From contig JABJNO010000017.1 of the NCBI GenBank assembly GCA_018664825.1, positions 1 to 50,742 of the forward strand: a DNA stretch of 50,742 nucleotides, in the 5' to 3' direction. The notes under the pieces were generated by a model. The model worked only from the letters and a program-made list of their open reading frames with translations, did not search any database and was not told where the DNA came from. The stretch's first letter is position 1, and each line of letters starts with the position of its first letter. Made by a program: the position numbers and the translations under genes. Source of the DNA: Candidatus Parcubacteria bacterium (GTDB lineage: Bacteria; Patescibacteriota; Patescibacteriia; UBA1558; GWA2-36-10). Positions 18,984 to 28,638 of the stretch are shown here, piece by piece.

Positions 18984-20546
18984 TTATCTTAATAATTCTT
19001 TGGCTTTTTTCAATTGCTCGTCAGAATAAAGTGTATTTTCTACTACATAATCAGGAACCAGTCCCACATCTTGGAGTGATTTGCTATCAGAAGTGAGCCA
19101 TTCAAAAACCGTAAACTTCAAAGCTGAGCCATCAGGGAAATTTTGAATAGATTGGCCTGTACCTTTACCAAAAGTAGTTTGCCCTACTACTTGAGCTACG
19201 TTATTTTCATCCAAGGCTGAGGTAAATATCTCACTCGCCGAAGCTGAGCCCTCATTTACCAGGATGATAGTCGGGATATTTATTTCTCTATCTATGCGAG
19301 AAGTATATTGAAATGTTTGTTCAGGGAATTTTTCTTGCATTATCAAAGCACCTTCGGGCAGCCAATAATCTGCCAGTTGAACAGCTGAGTTTGTATAACC
19401 ACCTGGATTGTTTCGCAAATCTATAATCAATCCATCAGTAGAACCATCAACCACTTTTGCACGAGCAGAATCAAATTCATTTTTTAGATTTATAGAAAAT
19501 ATATTTATTTTTATATAAGCAATATTGTTGTCCAGTTTTTTACTCTCAACATTTGGCAAATTTATTTCTTCTCGAATAATAGATACTTTGAAAGTTTCAT
19601 TTGTACTTGGTCGGTAGATTTCCAAAATCACAGTTGTACCCGCCTCACCCTTTATCAAGGCAACTGCATCATCCAGAGTAAAACCACGAATATCTACATC
19701 GTCTACTATCCAGATCTGATCTTGAGCCTGAAGTCCAGCTTTTTGCGCTGGAGAGCCATTGAGTGGAGAGATAATCATTAGGACATCTTCGAGGGTTTCA
19801 ACCATTGCTCCGATTCCTTGGACAGATGATCCGCCGGACAATTTTTTCTTAAAAGCACTACTGTCTTTGGGAGTAAAAAATTCTGTGTAGGGATCCTCTA
19901 AAGAATCAGCCATACCTTTTAGTGAGCCATAAAACAATGTTTTATCGTCTGCTTTGTCAGCTTGGTAGTAGTTGTTTTGTAATAATCGATAAAGTTCCCA
20001 ATAATTTTCAAAATCAAATTCATCTTTATCGGTTTCAATAAAATTTTTGTTTTCAGTGACTGGGAAAATTTTTAATTTGGAAGAAGACATATCGATAGCC
20101 AGGGCTTTTAGAGTATCCAGTCCTTTTTTACCGTTTTGGATAAGATGGCGTCTATTATCAAGTGGGTTTACATACCAAGCTTCACCATTTTCTTCTACTT
20201 GGAGTAAAAATTGTCCTCGTTTTTTGTAGCTTAGTTCATAATCAATATCGGTACTAGAAGAGTCAATAGCAATGCTCTCGAGATCTTTATTGTGTATACC
20301 AACACCAAAAGTTTTTAGTAGCCTAGAAACATCTATACCATCTTCTAGTGAATATCTTTCGTGTGTTTCTGGGTCTATATACCAATAGTTTTTATCAAAA
20401 TCCGTATCCTCTACCAGTATACTGCCAGCATATCTTTCTTTGGTCACCTCAGGATCCCAGCCGATGATTATGGTTGCTGCCTGAGAATTTTGAGCATAAA
20501 AAAATACTGCACAAAATACAATCAAAAAAGTAAATAGTTTCTTCAT
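18984..20546 (-). CDS. S41 family C-terminal processing peptidase
   Basis: PDZ domain GIGAMVE...SPAQKAGLQAQDQIWIVDD; catalytic GSASASEIFTSALDEN and FGKGTGQ. Confidence 0.92.
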   Translation of the reverse strand: MKKLFTFLIVFCAVFFYAQNSQAATIIIGWDPEVTKERYAGSILVEDTDFDKNYWYIDPETHERYSLEDGIDVSRLLKTFGVGIHNKDLESIAIDSSSTDIDYELSYKKRGQFLLQVEENGEAWYVNPLDNRRHLIQNGKKGLDTLKALAIDMSSSKLKIFPVTENKNFIETDKDEFDFENYWELYRLLQNNYYQADKADDKTLFYGSLKGMADSLEDPYTEFFTPKDSSAFKKKLSGGSSVQGIGAMVETLEDVLMIISPLNGSPAQKAGLQAQDQIWIVDDVDIRGFTLDDAVALIKGEAGTTVILEIYRPSTNETFKVSIIREEINLPNVESKKLDNNIAYIKINIFSINLKNEFDSARAKVVDGSTDGLIIDLRNNPGGYTNSAVQLADYWLPEGALIMQEKFPEQTFQYTSRIDREINIPTIILVNEGSASASEIFTSALDENNVAQVVGQTTFGKGTGQSIQNFPDGSALKFTVFEWLTSDSKSLQDVGLVPDYVVENTLYSDEQLKKAKELLR

Positions 20547-20564
20547 ATATTTATGTTATTATTA

Positions 20565-22082
20565 TTAATCAGTTTTTTTCTTTTCTGTTACCCAAAAACC
20601 TAGGTATTTACCGAGCATCAATCTGGTTTGAGCATCGGTGGCTGGTATTGAGCCAAAAATAATCATAGTAATCGGGAATATAATCCATTGGACAAACATC
20701 AAGATATAGCGAAATATTTTGTTCCAGAAATTTGTCTTAAATTTTTGAGGCATCGGTGGTAGGATAATCACACTCATGATAGCTACCAAAAAAATACCAA
20801 TCAGACCAAAGCGCATCAAATTTTCTAGCATCAATGGTGCATTTTGAGCAAGTACAGAAGTCAGTCCTTGTTTTTCAGCAAAGTAAAGAGGTAAGTAACC
20901 CATGACAAGGATAATCAAAGGGGCGGTTGCCCAAGAATAAACTCCTTCAGTTTGATTCCAAGTATAAATTATTTTTTTGTTCAAAGGAATTTTTTTGTTC
21001 TGAGAAAAAAGCCAAATCATATATGGAAAGTGCTCTACTCCATAGCCCCAGCGTCTCATTTGCTTGTATTGATTTTGGAGGCTACGCCACAAATTACCGA
21101 CATAGACAGTGTCCATGGAGACGGGAATATGCATCGGCTCTACCTGGTAGTCTCCATCATAATGAATAAAGCATTGTAAAAATATTCTAGAGTCTTCGGT
21201 CACGATATTGTTTTGCCAAAAATTGACATCTACCAAAGCCTGCCAACTCATACTATGTGAAGAAAAAGTAAAGAGTCTATCGGGCCTTGCAAGATCTGTT
21301 AGTAGCCAAAAAGTAGTAGAATTTGAGACTACGCGAGTAAAAATATCTGATTGCCAGGCATTGTTGTGATAAAAAGCCATTGGTTGAAAACTGGCTCGGT
21401 ATGGATTTTTGTGTGAGATAAACTTGTGAGTCAAATAAGCAAAATAATCAGGATGAGGAATAGTATCAATATCAAAGGCAGAGACAATCAATTTTTTATA
21501 ATCAAAGCCATGTTCGTCAATATATTTTTTGGCTTCATGCCCAGCATAATATAGATTTGATCCTTTACCAACCATCTCTCCTGGCAGACCAAGTGGATGG
21601 ATAGTAATCAAGATATCATAAAAATATTTTCCGTATTTTTCTTTTATTTTTTTAGCAATTTTTGAAAATTCTTCAGTAAATTTTTCTTCACCAGCTAAAA
21701 CCAATATCATTTTTTTGTGGTCGTATTTGGTTTTTATCAATTGATGAAAAGTGTTGTCGACTACTTCAAATGGCTCTCCGGCAGTGGGTAAAAATAAAAC
21801 ATGATAATACTCGTGCCATCTTTTGTGATGAGTACTTTTGAGAAATTTCCACCAGTCAGTTTTGATTGTATGACGATATTTGAACCAAGAGGTCAATAAA
21901 AATATTAGCATATAAGTAATGCGCAGGACAAAATAGGTATCAAAGGCAATTACAAAATATATACCATAAAGTGGTGATATAATAGATAAAGCAACCACAC
22001 CAATAAAAGTAGCCCAAACTAAAAATCCAGGGATGATTTCTAAAATTCTGTATTTATAATAGTTTTTATAGATTTTTTTCAT
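20565..22082 (-). CDS. Membrane glycosyltransferase, family 2-like
   Basis: Multiple TM; VSAFDIDTIPHPDYFAYL, TEDSRIFLQC, QYKQMRRWGYGVEH (QxxRW-like). Confidence 0.82.
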   Translation of the reverse strand: MKKIYKNYYKYRILEIIPGFLVWATFIGVVALSIISPLYGIYFVIAFDTYFVLRITYMLIFLLTSWFKYRHTIKTDWWKFLKSTHHKRWHEYYHVLFLPTAGEPFEVVDNTFHQLIKTKYDHKKMILVLAGEEKFTEEFSKIAKKIKEKYGKYFYDILITIHPLGLPGEMVGKGSNLYYAGHEAKKYIDEHGFDYKKLIVSAFDIDTIPHPDYFAYLTHKFISHKNPYRASFQPMAFYHNNAWQSDIFTRVVSNSTTFWLLTDLARPDRLFTFSSHSMSWQALVDVNFWQNNIVTEDSRIFLQCFIHYDGDYQVEPMHIPVSMDTVYVGNLWRSLQNQYKQMRRWGYGVEHFPYMIWLFSQNKKIPLNKKIIYTWNQTEGVYSWATAPLIILVMGYLPLYFAEKQGLTSVLAQNAPLMLENLMRFGLIGIFLVAIMSVIILPPMPQKFKTNFWNKIFRYILMFVQWIIFPITMIIFGSIPATDAQTRLMLGKYLGFWVTEKKKTD

Positions 22083-23167
22083 AATGCATATTTGTCAGCT
22101 TCGATTCCTACTGCCTTTGATATGTGACCAAAATTGTCTTGTTTTAGATGTTTATCTAATCCTTTGTTTATAGCGTGGATACTCATTGGTCCACCGTAGA
22201 TAAAGCCAGTTGCAATCTGCAATAGATCAGCTCCTGCTTTTATCTTGTCGTAGGCGTCTGTTGCATCAAAGATACCTCCGACACCAACAATTTTATATTT
22301 ATTTTCACCATTTTTATAAAGATAACTAATGATTTTATTTGACTGAAGGGCAATGGATTTACCAGATACTCCACCTTGTTTGTCTCGATTTTTTGATTTT
22401 AGATTTAGGTGGTCTCTTTTTTTTGAGAGATTGCAAGCTACAATAGCAGCTACTTTATATTTTTTGGCAAGATAAATAATATCATCTAGCTCAGCAGTGT
22501 TTAGGTCGGGACCAATTTTTAGCCAAATCGGTTGATTGTATTTATTTAGTGAGGCTATATTGTTTAGGATGGGTTCCAAGATTTCTTTTTTTTGTAAGCC
22601 CGTAAAGTCTTTTACATTGGGACAGCTCAGATTGATAGTGATGATGTCACCAAGGCCATTGAGAAATTCAAAGGCCATGCCATAGTCTTCGGCAGCACCT
22701 TCCATTGGTGCTCTGGTTGATTTGGCAATACTGACAGACCATAGAGTCTTTTTATTTTTACCTTGCTGTTTTATTTTATCTACCATGGCTGCTGCTCCTG
22801 GATTGGGAATTCCATAGTAGACTACAATACCCCTGTCTTTTGGTAGGCGCCATAGTCTAGGTTTGGGGTTACCTGGTTGTTCTAGGTTGGTGATTGATCC
22901 AATTTGTACCCAACCAAAACCAAAGGCAGGCCAAGCGTTTGGTACAGCAGCGTGTTTGTCCATACCAGCAGCTAGACCAATGGGGGTTTTAAAATCCAGA
23001 CCCCAGATTTGTTGTTTGAGCCTGAGTGAGTCTACTCGAGTTATACGGTTGACGATATTATAAAAAAAGCTGTAGTTCAGTATTTTTAGATATTTGATAG
23101 TAAAGCTGTGGACTTTTTCAGCATCAAATAAAAATAAAATTGGTCGAATAATTTTTTGGTACAGCAT
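22079..23167 (-). CDS. pyrD: Dihydroorotate dehydrogenase (class 2-like)
   Basis: GLDFKTPIGLAAGMDKHA, GFGWVQIGSIT, INLSCPNVKDFTGLQ, VGVGGIFDATDAYDKIKAGADLLQIATGFIYGGP. Confidence 0.93.
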   Translation of the reverse strand: MLYQKIIRPILFLFDAEKVHSFTIKYLKILNYSFFYNIVNRITRVDSLRLKQQIWGLDFKTPIGLAAGMDKHAAVPNAWPAFGFGWVQIGSITNLEQPGNPKPRLWRLPKDRGIVVYYGIPNPGAAAMVDKIKQQGKNKKTLWSVSIAKSTRAPMEGAAEDYGMAFEFLNGLGDIITINLSCPNVKDFTGLQKKEILEPILNNIASLNKYNQPIWLKIGPDLNTAELDDIIYLAKKYKVAAIVACNLSKKRDHLNLKSKNRDKQGGVSGKSIALQSNKIISYLYKNGENKYKIVGVGGIFDATDAYDKIKAGADLLQIATGFIYGGPMSIHAINKGLDKHLKQDNFGHISKAVGIEADKYAL

Positions 23168-23436
23168 TATTTTTGTTTTTTAATTTCAATCACAGAATTA
23201 TTAAAAAGAAGATTATAAATCACATTGACTAATCGAGTATCTAGGTTGTGTACAGAGGCCTTGTATTTTACTTTATTGAGGACTTCTTGTTCACGCTTGT
23301 AGTCACGGATTTGTCCATTTACTTTGACTTTGGCCAAGTCCTTGGCTAGTTTGTTACGCTTGGCCAAAAGACCTATGATCTCCTGATCGATATCATCAAT
23401 ATTTTCTCTTATTTTAGCTAGTTTTTTATTATCCAT
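23167..23436 (-). CDS. Chorismate mutase (AroQ type II)
   Basis: IRENIDDIDQEIIGLLAKRNKLAKDLAKVK. Confidence 0.83.
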   Translation of the reverse strand: MDNKKLAKIRENIDDIDQEIIGLLAKRNKLAKDLAKVKVNGQIRDYKREQEVLNKVKYKASVHNLDTRLVNVIYNLLFNNSVIEIKKQK

Positions 23437-23508
23437 AACTTAAATTTAGTAGCTATAATTTACCAGAAATCAGTATATTTTTCAACCTATAGTAAAAAGA
23501 CCTATATT

Positions 23509-23973
23509 TTAGGTCTCTATGATTTCATGACTGATTATCTTGTCTTTTTTATCAAAATGAAATTTGCCTTTAAATGTTTTGTTTTCCAAAAAAAGCGGAA
23601 ACCAATATGGATCATCGGACCACATTTTTTTGAAAGGAATCTCAGAAACATCAAACCAAGCTGGTTTCATCTCCTCTGTTTCTTCGGGTGTGCCACCATA
23701 TTTGGTACTTTTAAAAATATGTACTTCCAAGATTTCATCTTTATGCTCAAAACTAAAATCTATCTCTCCAAGTTTTCGTAAATCAAGTAATTCTATACTA
23801 GCTTCTTCAAAAGTTTCTCGAACTGCAGACTCTTCTATTGTTTCATCCTTTTCTACTTTACCACCAAAACCATTCCATCTATTCATACCAAAACCACGTT
23901 TTTTGAGCCCTAACAAAACCTTGTCCTCTTGATGGACAATAGCGATGGTCATTATAATTTTTTTAGTAGGCAT
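23509..23973 (-). CDS. NUDIX hydrolase (8-oxo-dGTPase-like)
   Basis: GFGGKVEKDETIEESAVRETFEEASIEL Nudix box. Confidence 0.9.
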   Translation of the reverse strand: MPTKKIIMTIAIVHQEDKVLLGLKKRGFGMNRWNGFGGKVEKDETIEESAVRETFEEASIELLDLRKLGEIDFSFEHKDEILEVHIFKSTKYGGTPEETEEMKPAWFDVSEIPFKKMWSDDPYWFPLFLENKTFKGKFHFDKKDKIISHEIIET

Positions 23974-23977
23974 AAAA

Positions 23978-24400
23978 TTATTTAAGCAAATCTATAAAAT
24001 CTTCAATACCTACCAATGTATCAAGTTTTTTTATTTCTTGTTTTGTAAACCAGTTTACGTCGGAAACTTCTTGATCCATTGGACGTGGATTTCCAGAGAC
24101 TATTTGGGCTTCATAACACATAACTATTACGTGGATTTGATTTCCGCCAGCCCTTGCCCACACCTTGGATTGTATTTTTGGTAGAATTTTTTTGATCAAG
24201 ACATCACAACCTATTTCTTCTTGGCATTCTCTTATTAGGGCTTCTTCAGGACTTTCTCCAAAATCTATTTTTCCTCCAGGAAACTCCCATTTTCCATGAG
24301 CAGTAGCTATAGCGGGGTCATTTCTTTGTTGTAAAAGTATTTTCCCTTCTTTATTTTTTATAAGTGCTATGACAGCTGTTAGTTGTTTTTTATTTCCCAT
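23978..24400 (-). CDS. NUDIX hydrolase
   Basis: GKWEFPGGKIDFGESPEEALIRECQEEIGCDV. Confidence 0.9.
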   Translation of the reverse strand: MGNKKQLTAVIALIKNKEGKILLQQRNDPAIATAHGKWEFPGGKIDFGESPEEALIRECQEEIGCDVLIKKILPKIQSKVWARAGGNQIHVIVMCYEAQIVSGNPRPMDQEVSDVNWFTKQEIKKLDTLVGIEDFIDLLK

Positions 24401-24408
24401 AGTTTTTT

Positions 24409-24942
24409 CTATCCTTTGGCACGTTTTAGGATTTCATTTATAACATCCGATTTACCAGAATCATATTTGTGATAATTATTGGCATATTTTGCGTACAATT
24501 CTTTTTTTGTATTGATGTATAGTTCTCGATCTTCTTTGTTGTTTAGGATGTGATTTCGAAAAGCAAGAATACTATCAATTTTGGGATGACCTTGAGGAAG
24601 TGTATGCACACTAGTGATTCTTTTGCCCTCTTCATTGTCTTCGGTAAAATATTCTTCACCAACTTTTATATAATCACCACGAGAAGTAAAACCATTTTTA
24701 GCCATTTTATCAACAACGGTTTTATCTCGGACATCATCCAGATCTTTCACTTCTACCATAATATCAATTTGTGTTTTAGCTATCATGTTTGGTATAGAAG
24801 TACTGCCGATATGATATACATTTAGTACTGTATCTCCCATAACCTCCAAAATCAATTTCTTCTTGGCCTCAAAAAGCTTGGGCCAGCTTGGGTCATATGG
24901 AGATAGTTTGAAAGGCCTGTGTGGTTTTGTGTTATTTCCCAT
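24409..24942 (-). CDS. GrpB family protein (second copy)
   Basis: FKLSPYDPSWPKLFEAKKKLI, VYHIGSTSIPNMIAKTQIDIMVEV. Confidence 0.88.
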   Translation of the reverse strand: MGNNTKPHRPFKLSPYDPSWPKLFEAKKKLILEVMGDTVLNVYHIGSTSIPNMIAKTQIDIMVEVKDLDDVRDKTVVDKMAKNGFTSRGDYIKVGEEYFTEDNEEGKRITSVHTLPQGHPKIDSILAFRNHILNNKEDRELYINTKKELYAKYANNYHKYDSGKSDVINEILKRAKG

Positions 24943-24943
24943 G

Positions 24944-25471
24944 TTATTTTTTTTCTTGAAGTTTTTTTTCTAATTCCTGCATCTCTTGTTCATAATCAGA
25001 AAACTTTCCAAGTCCCACTTCTTCTCTTCTTTTATTTAGTTCTTCTATATTTTCAATTGGTCGAGGTCCAAAATTTCCTTGGTCATCTGTATAGAATTGG
25101 GTTCCAAAGATTTGTGGCCGGCCGCTATTTACTAGTATTCTATCCGTTAGGTAGGCTTCGTTTTTCTTTTCGGCCTCACCTTTGGTAGTTGCCTCTTTTA
25201 ACAATTCAAGAGCTTGTTTTTGAAAATCTATATCATGATCAGCATGTTGTATCAAGAGCCATGCCCCATAAGCAGCCTCTGCTCCTACTAGAGATTTTCC
25301 TGGCCAACCAAATTCAGTTATGATTTCTTTCATGCGGAGAGCATTTTGTCTATCAATTTCTGGATCACACTGATTGGTTTCTCTCATATTTTGATCAACC
25401 TCAACCATCGCTAGGATTTCTTGTTGTAGCGGTTGATTGATATTTTCTATTTGCTCCATTTTATTTCCCAT
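24944..25471 (-). CDS. DUF6624-like protein
   Basis: DRQNALRMKEIITEFGWPGKSLVGAEAAYGAWLLIQHADHDIDFQ...YLTDRILVNSGRPQIFGTQF; start ambiguous (ATG 25471 or 25459). Confidence 0.7.
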   Translation of the reverse strand: MGNKMEQIENINQPLQQEILAMVEVDQNMRETNQCDPEIDRQNALRMKEIITEFGWPGKSLVGAEAAYGAWLLIQHADHDIDFQKQALELLKEATTKGEAEKKNEAYLTDRILVNSGRPQIFGTQFYTDDQGNFGPRPIENIEELNKRREEVGLGKFSDYEQEMQELEKKLQEKK

Positions 25472-28214
25472 GACATTTTTTGTATTTCTTACCAGATCCA
25501 CAAGGACAAGGGTCATTGCGACCTACTTTGTTACCTTCGTCGTTTCGAGGTTTTGATTCTATCACCTGGTCTTTTTCTTGTCGGTTTTGTACTTGTTTTT
25601 GAAAAGGAGAAAATCCAGCTTTTTGCTCTTGGAATTTGGCCTCAGCTTCACCTGGCATTTGCCTGGCTACCTTGGAGCGAGCTACACCTATTTTATAAAT
25701 AGAATAAACAATTTGTTTACGTATAGAATCAAGCAAGGTGTTGAAAAGATTATAAGCTTCGCGCTTGTATTCTACTAGTGGATCTCGTTGGCCGTAGCCT
25801 TGGAGACCAATACCAGTACGGAGTTTGTCCATAGCTGTCAGGTGCTCTACCCAAAGTGTATCAATACTACGCAATACTATACCTCTTTCTACTAGTTGCA
25901 TTGGTTGGAATTCTTTGTTTGGACTTTCGACACTGGTATTTACTTCGGCTGTGATGCCCAAGTATTTTTCTTTGGCTATAGAGTTTAGATAGTCTATTAC
26001 CTCTCCTCGTTTATCATGAGAGTTTTCTTTTTGGTTGTTGGCTAGTAGTTCTTTGGTTTTCTTTTCTTCATCAGAAGTGATTGGGAAAATTGACTTGATA
26101 GTTTCCAGGATTTCCTTGGGATCAAAGTCTCCTGCATTTTTTTCGGCCAAAGTATGAAAAGAAACCACATTTTCAATTTCTTTAAAAACATATTCTAGTA
26201 CTATATCTTGAGAAGTTTTGTCTATTTGTTTTTCGTTGTCAGAAAATAATTGTAAAAGTTCTTGACGTGAATCATAAATTACATGACGATGTTTGTTTAT
26301 TACATCATCGTACTCTACTAGATGTTTGCGGATATCAAAGTTGTGACCCTCTACTTTTTTTTGGGCACCTTCGATAGAATTTGAAATCATTTTGTTTTCA
26401 ATAGCAGTGTCATCGGCTAGTCCTAGTCTTTCCATGACAGTTTTGATTCGGTCAGAACCAAATATCCTCATCAGATCATCTTCTAATGAAATATAAAATT
26501 GACTACTTCCAGCGTCACCCTGACGTCCAGCCCGACCACGGAGCTGATTGTCTATACGACGAGATTCGTGTCTTTCTGTACCGACTACATGTAAACCACC
26601 TACGGCTTTGATTTCGTCATTTTTTTCTTTATCAAATGGTGCACCACCCAAAATAATATCAACACCACGACCAGCCATATTGGTAGCCACCGTGACAGCA
26701 CCCTTACGTCCAGCTTGGGCAATTATTTCAGCTTCTTTTTCGTGAAATTTGGCGTTGAGTAGTTTGTGAGGGACACCAGCTTTTTCCAAAAATTTTCCTA
26801 ATAGTTCATTTTTTTCTATAGAAATAGTACCAACCAAGACAGGTTGACCTTTGGCATGTCTCTCTTTAATTTCTTTGACAATAGACATCAATTTACCACG
26901 TTCATTTTTGTAAATTTTATCTCTCATGTCATCACGAGCAAAAGGCTTGTTAGTAGGGATGACGGTCACATCAAGACTATAGATTTTGGCCATCTCCTCT
27001 GCTTCGGTAGCAGCTGTACCAGTCATACCAGCTAGCTTGCTAAACATTCTAAAATAATTTTGAAAAGTGACAGTAGCTAGGGTCATACTTTCTTTTTGTA
27101 TTTCTACACCTTCTTTGGCTTCGATAGCCTGGTGAAGGCCTTCACTATATCTTCGGCCTTGCATCATACGACCAGTAAACTCATCTATGATGACCACTTC
27201 ATTGTCCCTGACCACATAATCTCTGTCTTTTACAAACAAAGTCTTGGCTTTTAAGGCAGATTCAATATAATGGACAGTGCCTACGCCATCACTTTCATAA
27301 ATATTATCAATTCCTAATTGTTTTTCCATTTTAGTGACACCTTCTTCGGTCAAGGTGACTGCTTTCATTTTTTCATCAATATTGTAGTCAGTATTTTCTA
27401 CTAGACTACTTATCATTTGAGAAAATTGTTGATATTTGGTGGCAGTACTTTCGGCTGGAGCAGATATAATCAATGGAGTTCGAGCTTCATCAATCAAAAT
27501 ACTATCGACTTCATCGACAATAGCATAATGCAATCCTCTTTGGACTTGCATGTTATGATCTTGGGCCATATTGTCACGCAGATAATCAAAGCCAAATTCA
27601 TTGTTGGTACCATAAGTAATATCAGCGGCATAGGCCTCTTTTCTTTCTACTGGCTTGAGATAATCCATTTCTACTTTGACTACTAGATCATCCTGATTTT
27701 TGGCAGATTCGTTATCTGGGTCATATAAGAAAGATGCTTCATGGGTGATTATACCAGTGCTCAGTCCTAGGAAATTATAAATTTTGGCCATCCAGACAGC
27801 ATCACGCTTGGCTAGATAATCATTGACAGTGATCAGATGTACACCATTGCCTGCTAGAGCATTTAGATAAATCGGTAAGGTAGACATCAAGGTTTTACCT
27901 TCACCTGTTTTCATTTCAGCGATTTGCCCTTGGTGTAGGACAATGCCAGCAATCAACTGGACATCATAATGCCGTTGACCCAAAGTACGCTTGGCCGCTT
28001 CTCGGACAAGAGCAAAAGCAGGTACCATAACTTCATCTAGCTTGGTACCATCTTTTATATTTTTTTTGAGCTCTAAACTTTTATTTTTTATCTCCTCATC
28101 AGAGAATGCCTCATATTCTTTTTCCAGGCCATTGATTTCGTCAATTTGTGGTTGCAAGCTTTTCAAGAATTTTTCATTGGCATCTCCAAAGAATTTATTC
28201 AAAAATTTCATCAT
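25461..28214 (-). CDS. secA: Preprotein translocase subunit SecA
   Basis: MKTGEGKTL, DEVDSILIDEARTPLIIS, GRAGRQGD, C-terminal zinc motif CPCGSGKKYKKCHGK. Confidence 0.97.
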   Translation of the reverse strand: MMKFLNKFFGDANEKFLKSLQPQIDEINGLEKEYEAFSDEEIKNKSLELKKNIKDGTKLDEVMVPAFALVREAAKRTLGQRHYDVQLIAGIVLHQGQIAEMKTGEGKTLMSTLPIYLNALAGNGVHLITVNDYLAKRDAVWMAKIYNFLGLSTGIITHEASFLYDPDNESAKNQDDLVVKVEMDYLKPVERKEAYAADITYGTNNEFGFDYLRDNMAQDHNMQVQRGLHYAIVDEVDSILIDEARTPLIISAPAESTATKYQQFSQMISSLVENTDYNIDEKMKAVTLTEEGVTKMEKQLGIDNIYESDGVGTVHYIESALKAKTLFVKDRDYVVRDNEVVIIDEFTGRMMQGRRYSEGLHQAIEAKEGVEIQKESMTLATVTFQNYFRMFSKLAGMTGTAATEAEEMAKIYSLDVTVIPTNKPFARDDMRDKIYKNERGKLMSIVKEIKERHAKGQPVLVGTISIEKNELLGKFLEKAGVPHKLLNAKFHEKEAEIIAQAGRKGAVTVATNMAGRGVDIILGGAPFDKEKNDEIKAVGGLHVVGTERHESRRIDNQLRGRAGRQGDAGSSQFYISLEDDLMRIFGSDRIKTVMERLGLADDTAIENKMISNSIEGAQKKVEGHNFDIRKHLVEYDDVINKHRHVIYDSRQELLQLFSDNEKQIDKTSQDIVLEYVFKEIENVVSFHTLAEKNAGDFDPKEILETIKSIFPITSDEEKKTKELLANNQKENSHDKRGEVIDYLNSIAKEKYLGITAEVNTSVESPNKEFQPMQLVERGIVLRSIDTLWVEHLTAMDKLRTGIGLQGYGQRDPLVEYKREAYNLFNTLLDSIRKQIVYSIYKIGVARSKVARQMPGEAEAKFQEQKAGFSPFQKQVQNRQEKDQVIESKPRNDEGNKVGRNDPCPCGSGKKYKKCHGK

Positions 28215-28217
28215 ATA

Positions 28218-28580
28218 TTAGTCTTCACTTCTTTTCCAGAATTTTAGTGATTTAAAGTATCTTCTTTTTTTACGTTGTTTGCTGATATTTTTTTCTTTGT
28301 ACTTCACCAGTTGTCTAGCTACTATATCTTGGACAATATCTACTGCCGCATAAGCATCACTGTTTGTCTCTGATACTTGGATAGTATGTTTGTTTGGCAT
28401 AGTGATATTGAGACCAACGGTAAAGACTTCACCTTTTTTGTGGTGTTGGTCTCGAGCCAGCTCAATATTGACTGATTCAATATCATTTTTATATTTTTTT
28501 AGACCTTGCAATTTTTCTTTCAAGTATTTTTTGAAAGCAGGTGTTAGGTCGAATTTTTTATTATAAATTTTAATATTCAT
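28218..28580 (-). CDS. Ribosome hibernation promoting factor / RaiA family
   Basis: MNIKIYNKKFDLTPAFKKYLKEKLQGLKKY...DAYAAVDIVQDIVARQLVKYKEK. Confidence 0.9.
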   Translation of the reverse strand: MNIKIYNKKFDLTPAFKKYLKEKLQGLKKYKNDIESVNIELARDQHHKKGEVFTVGLNITMPNKHTIQVSETNSDAYAAVDIVQDIVARQLVKYKEKNISKQRKKRRYFKSLKFWKRSED

Positions 28581-28638
28581 ATCTTTAAATTTAGGCTATT
28601 TATACATTAAACTTACCAAATAGCGTAGTGATTGGCAA

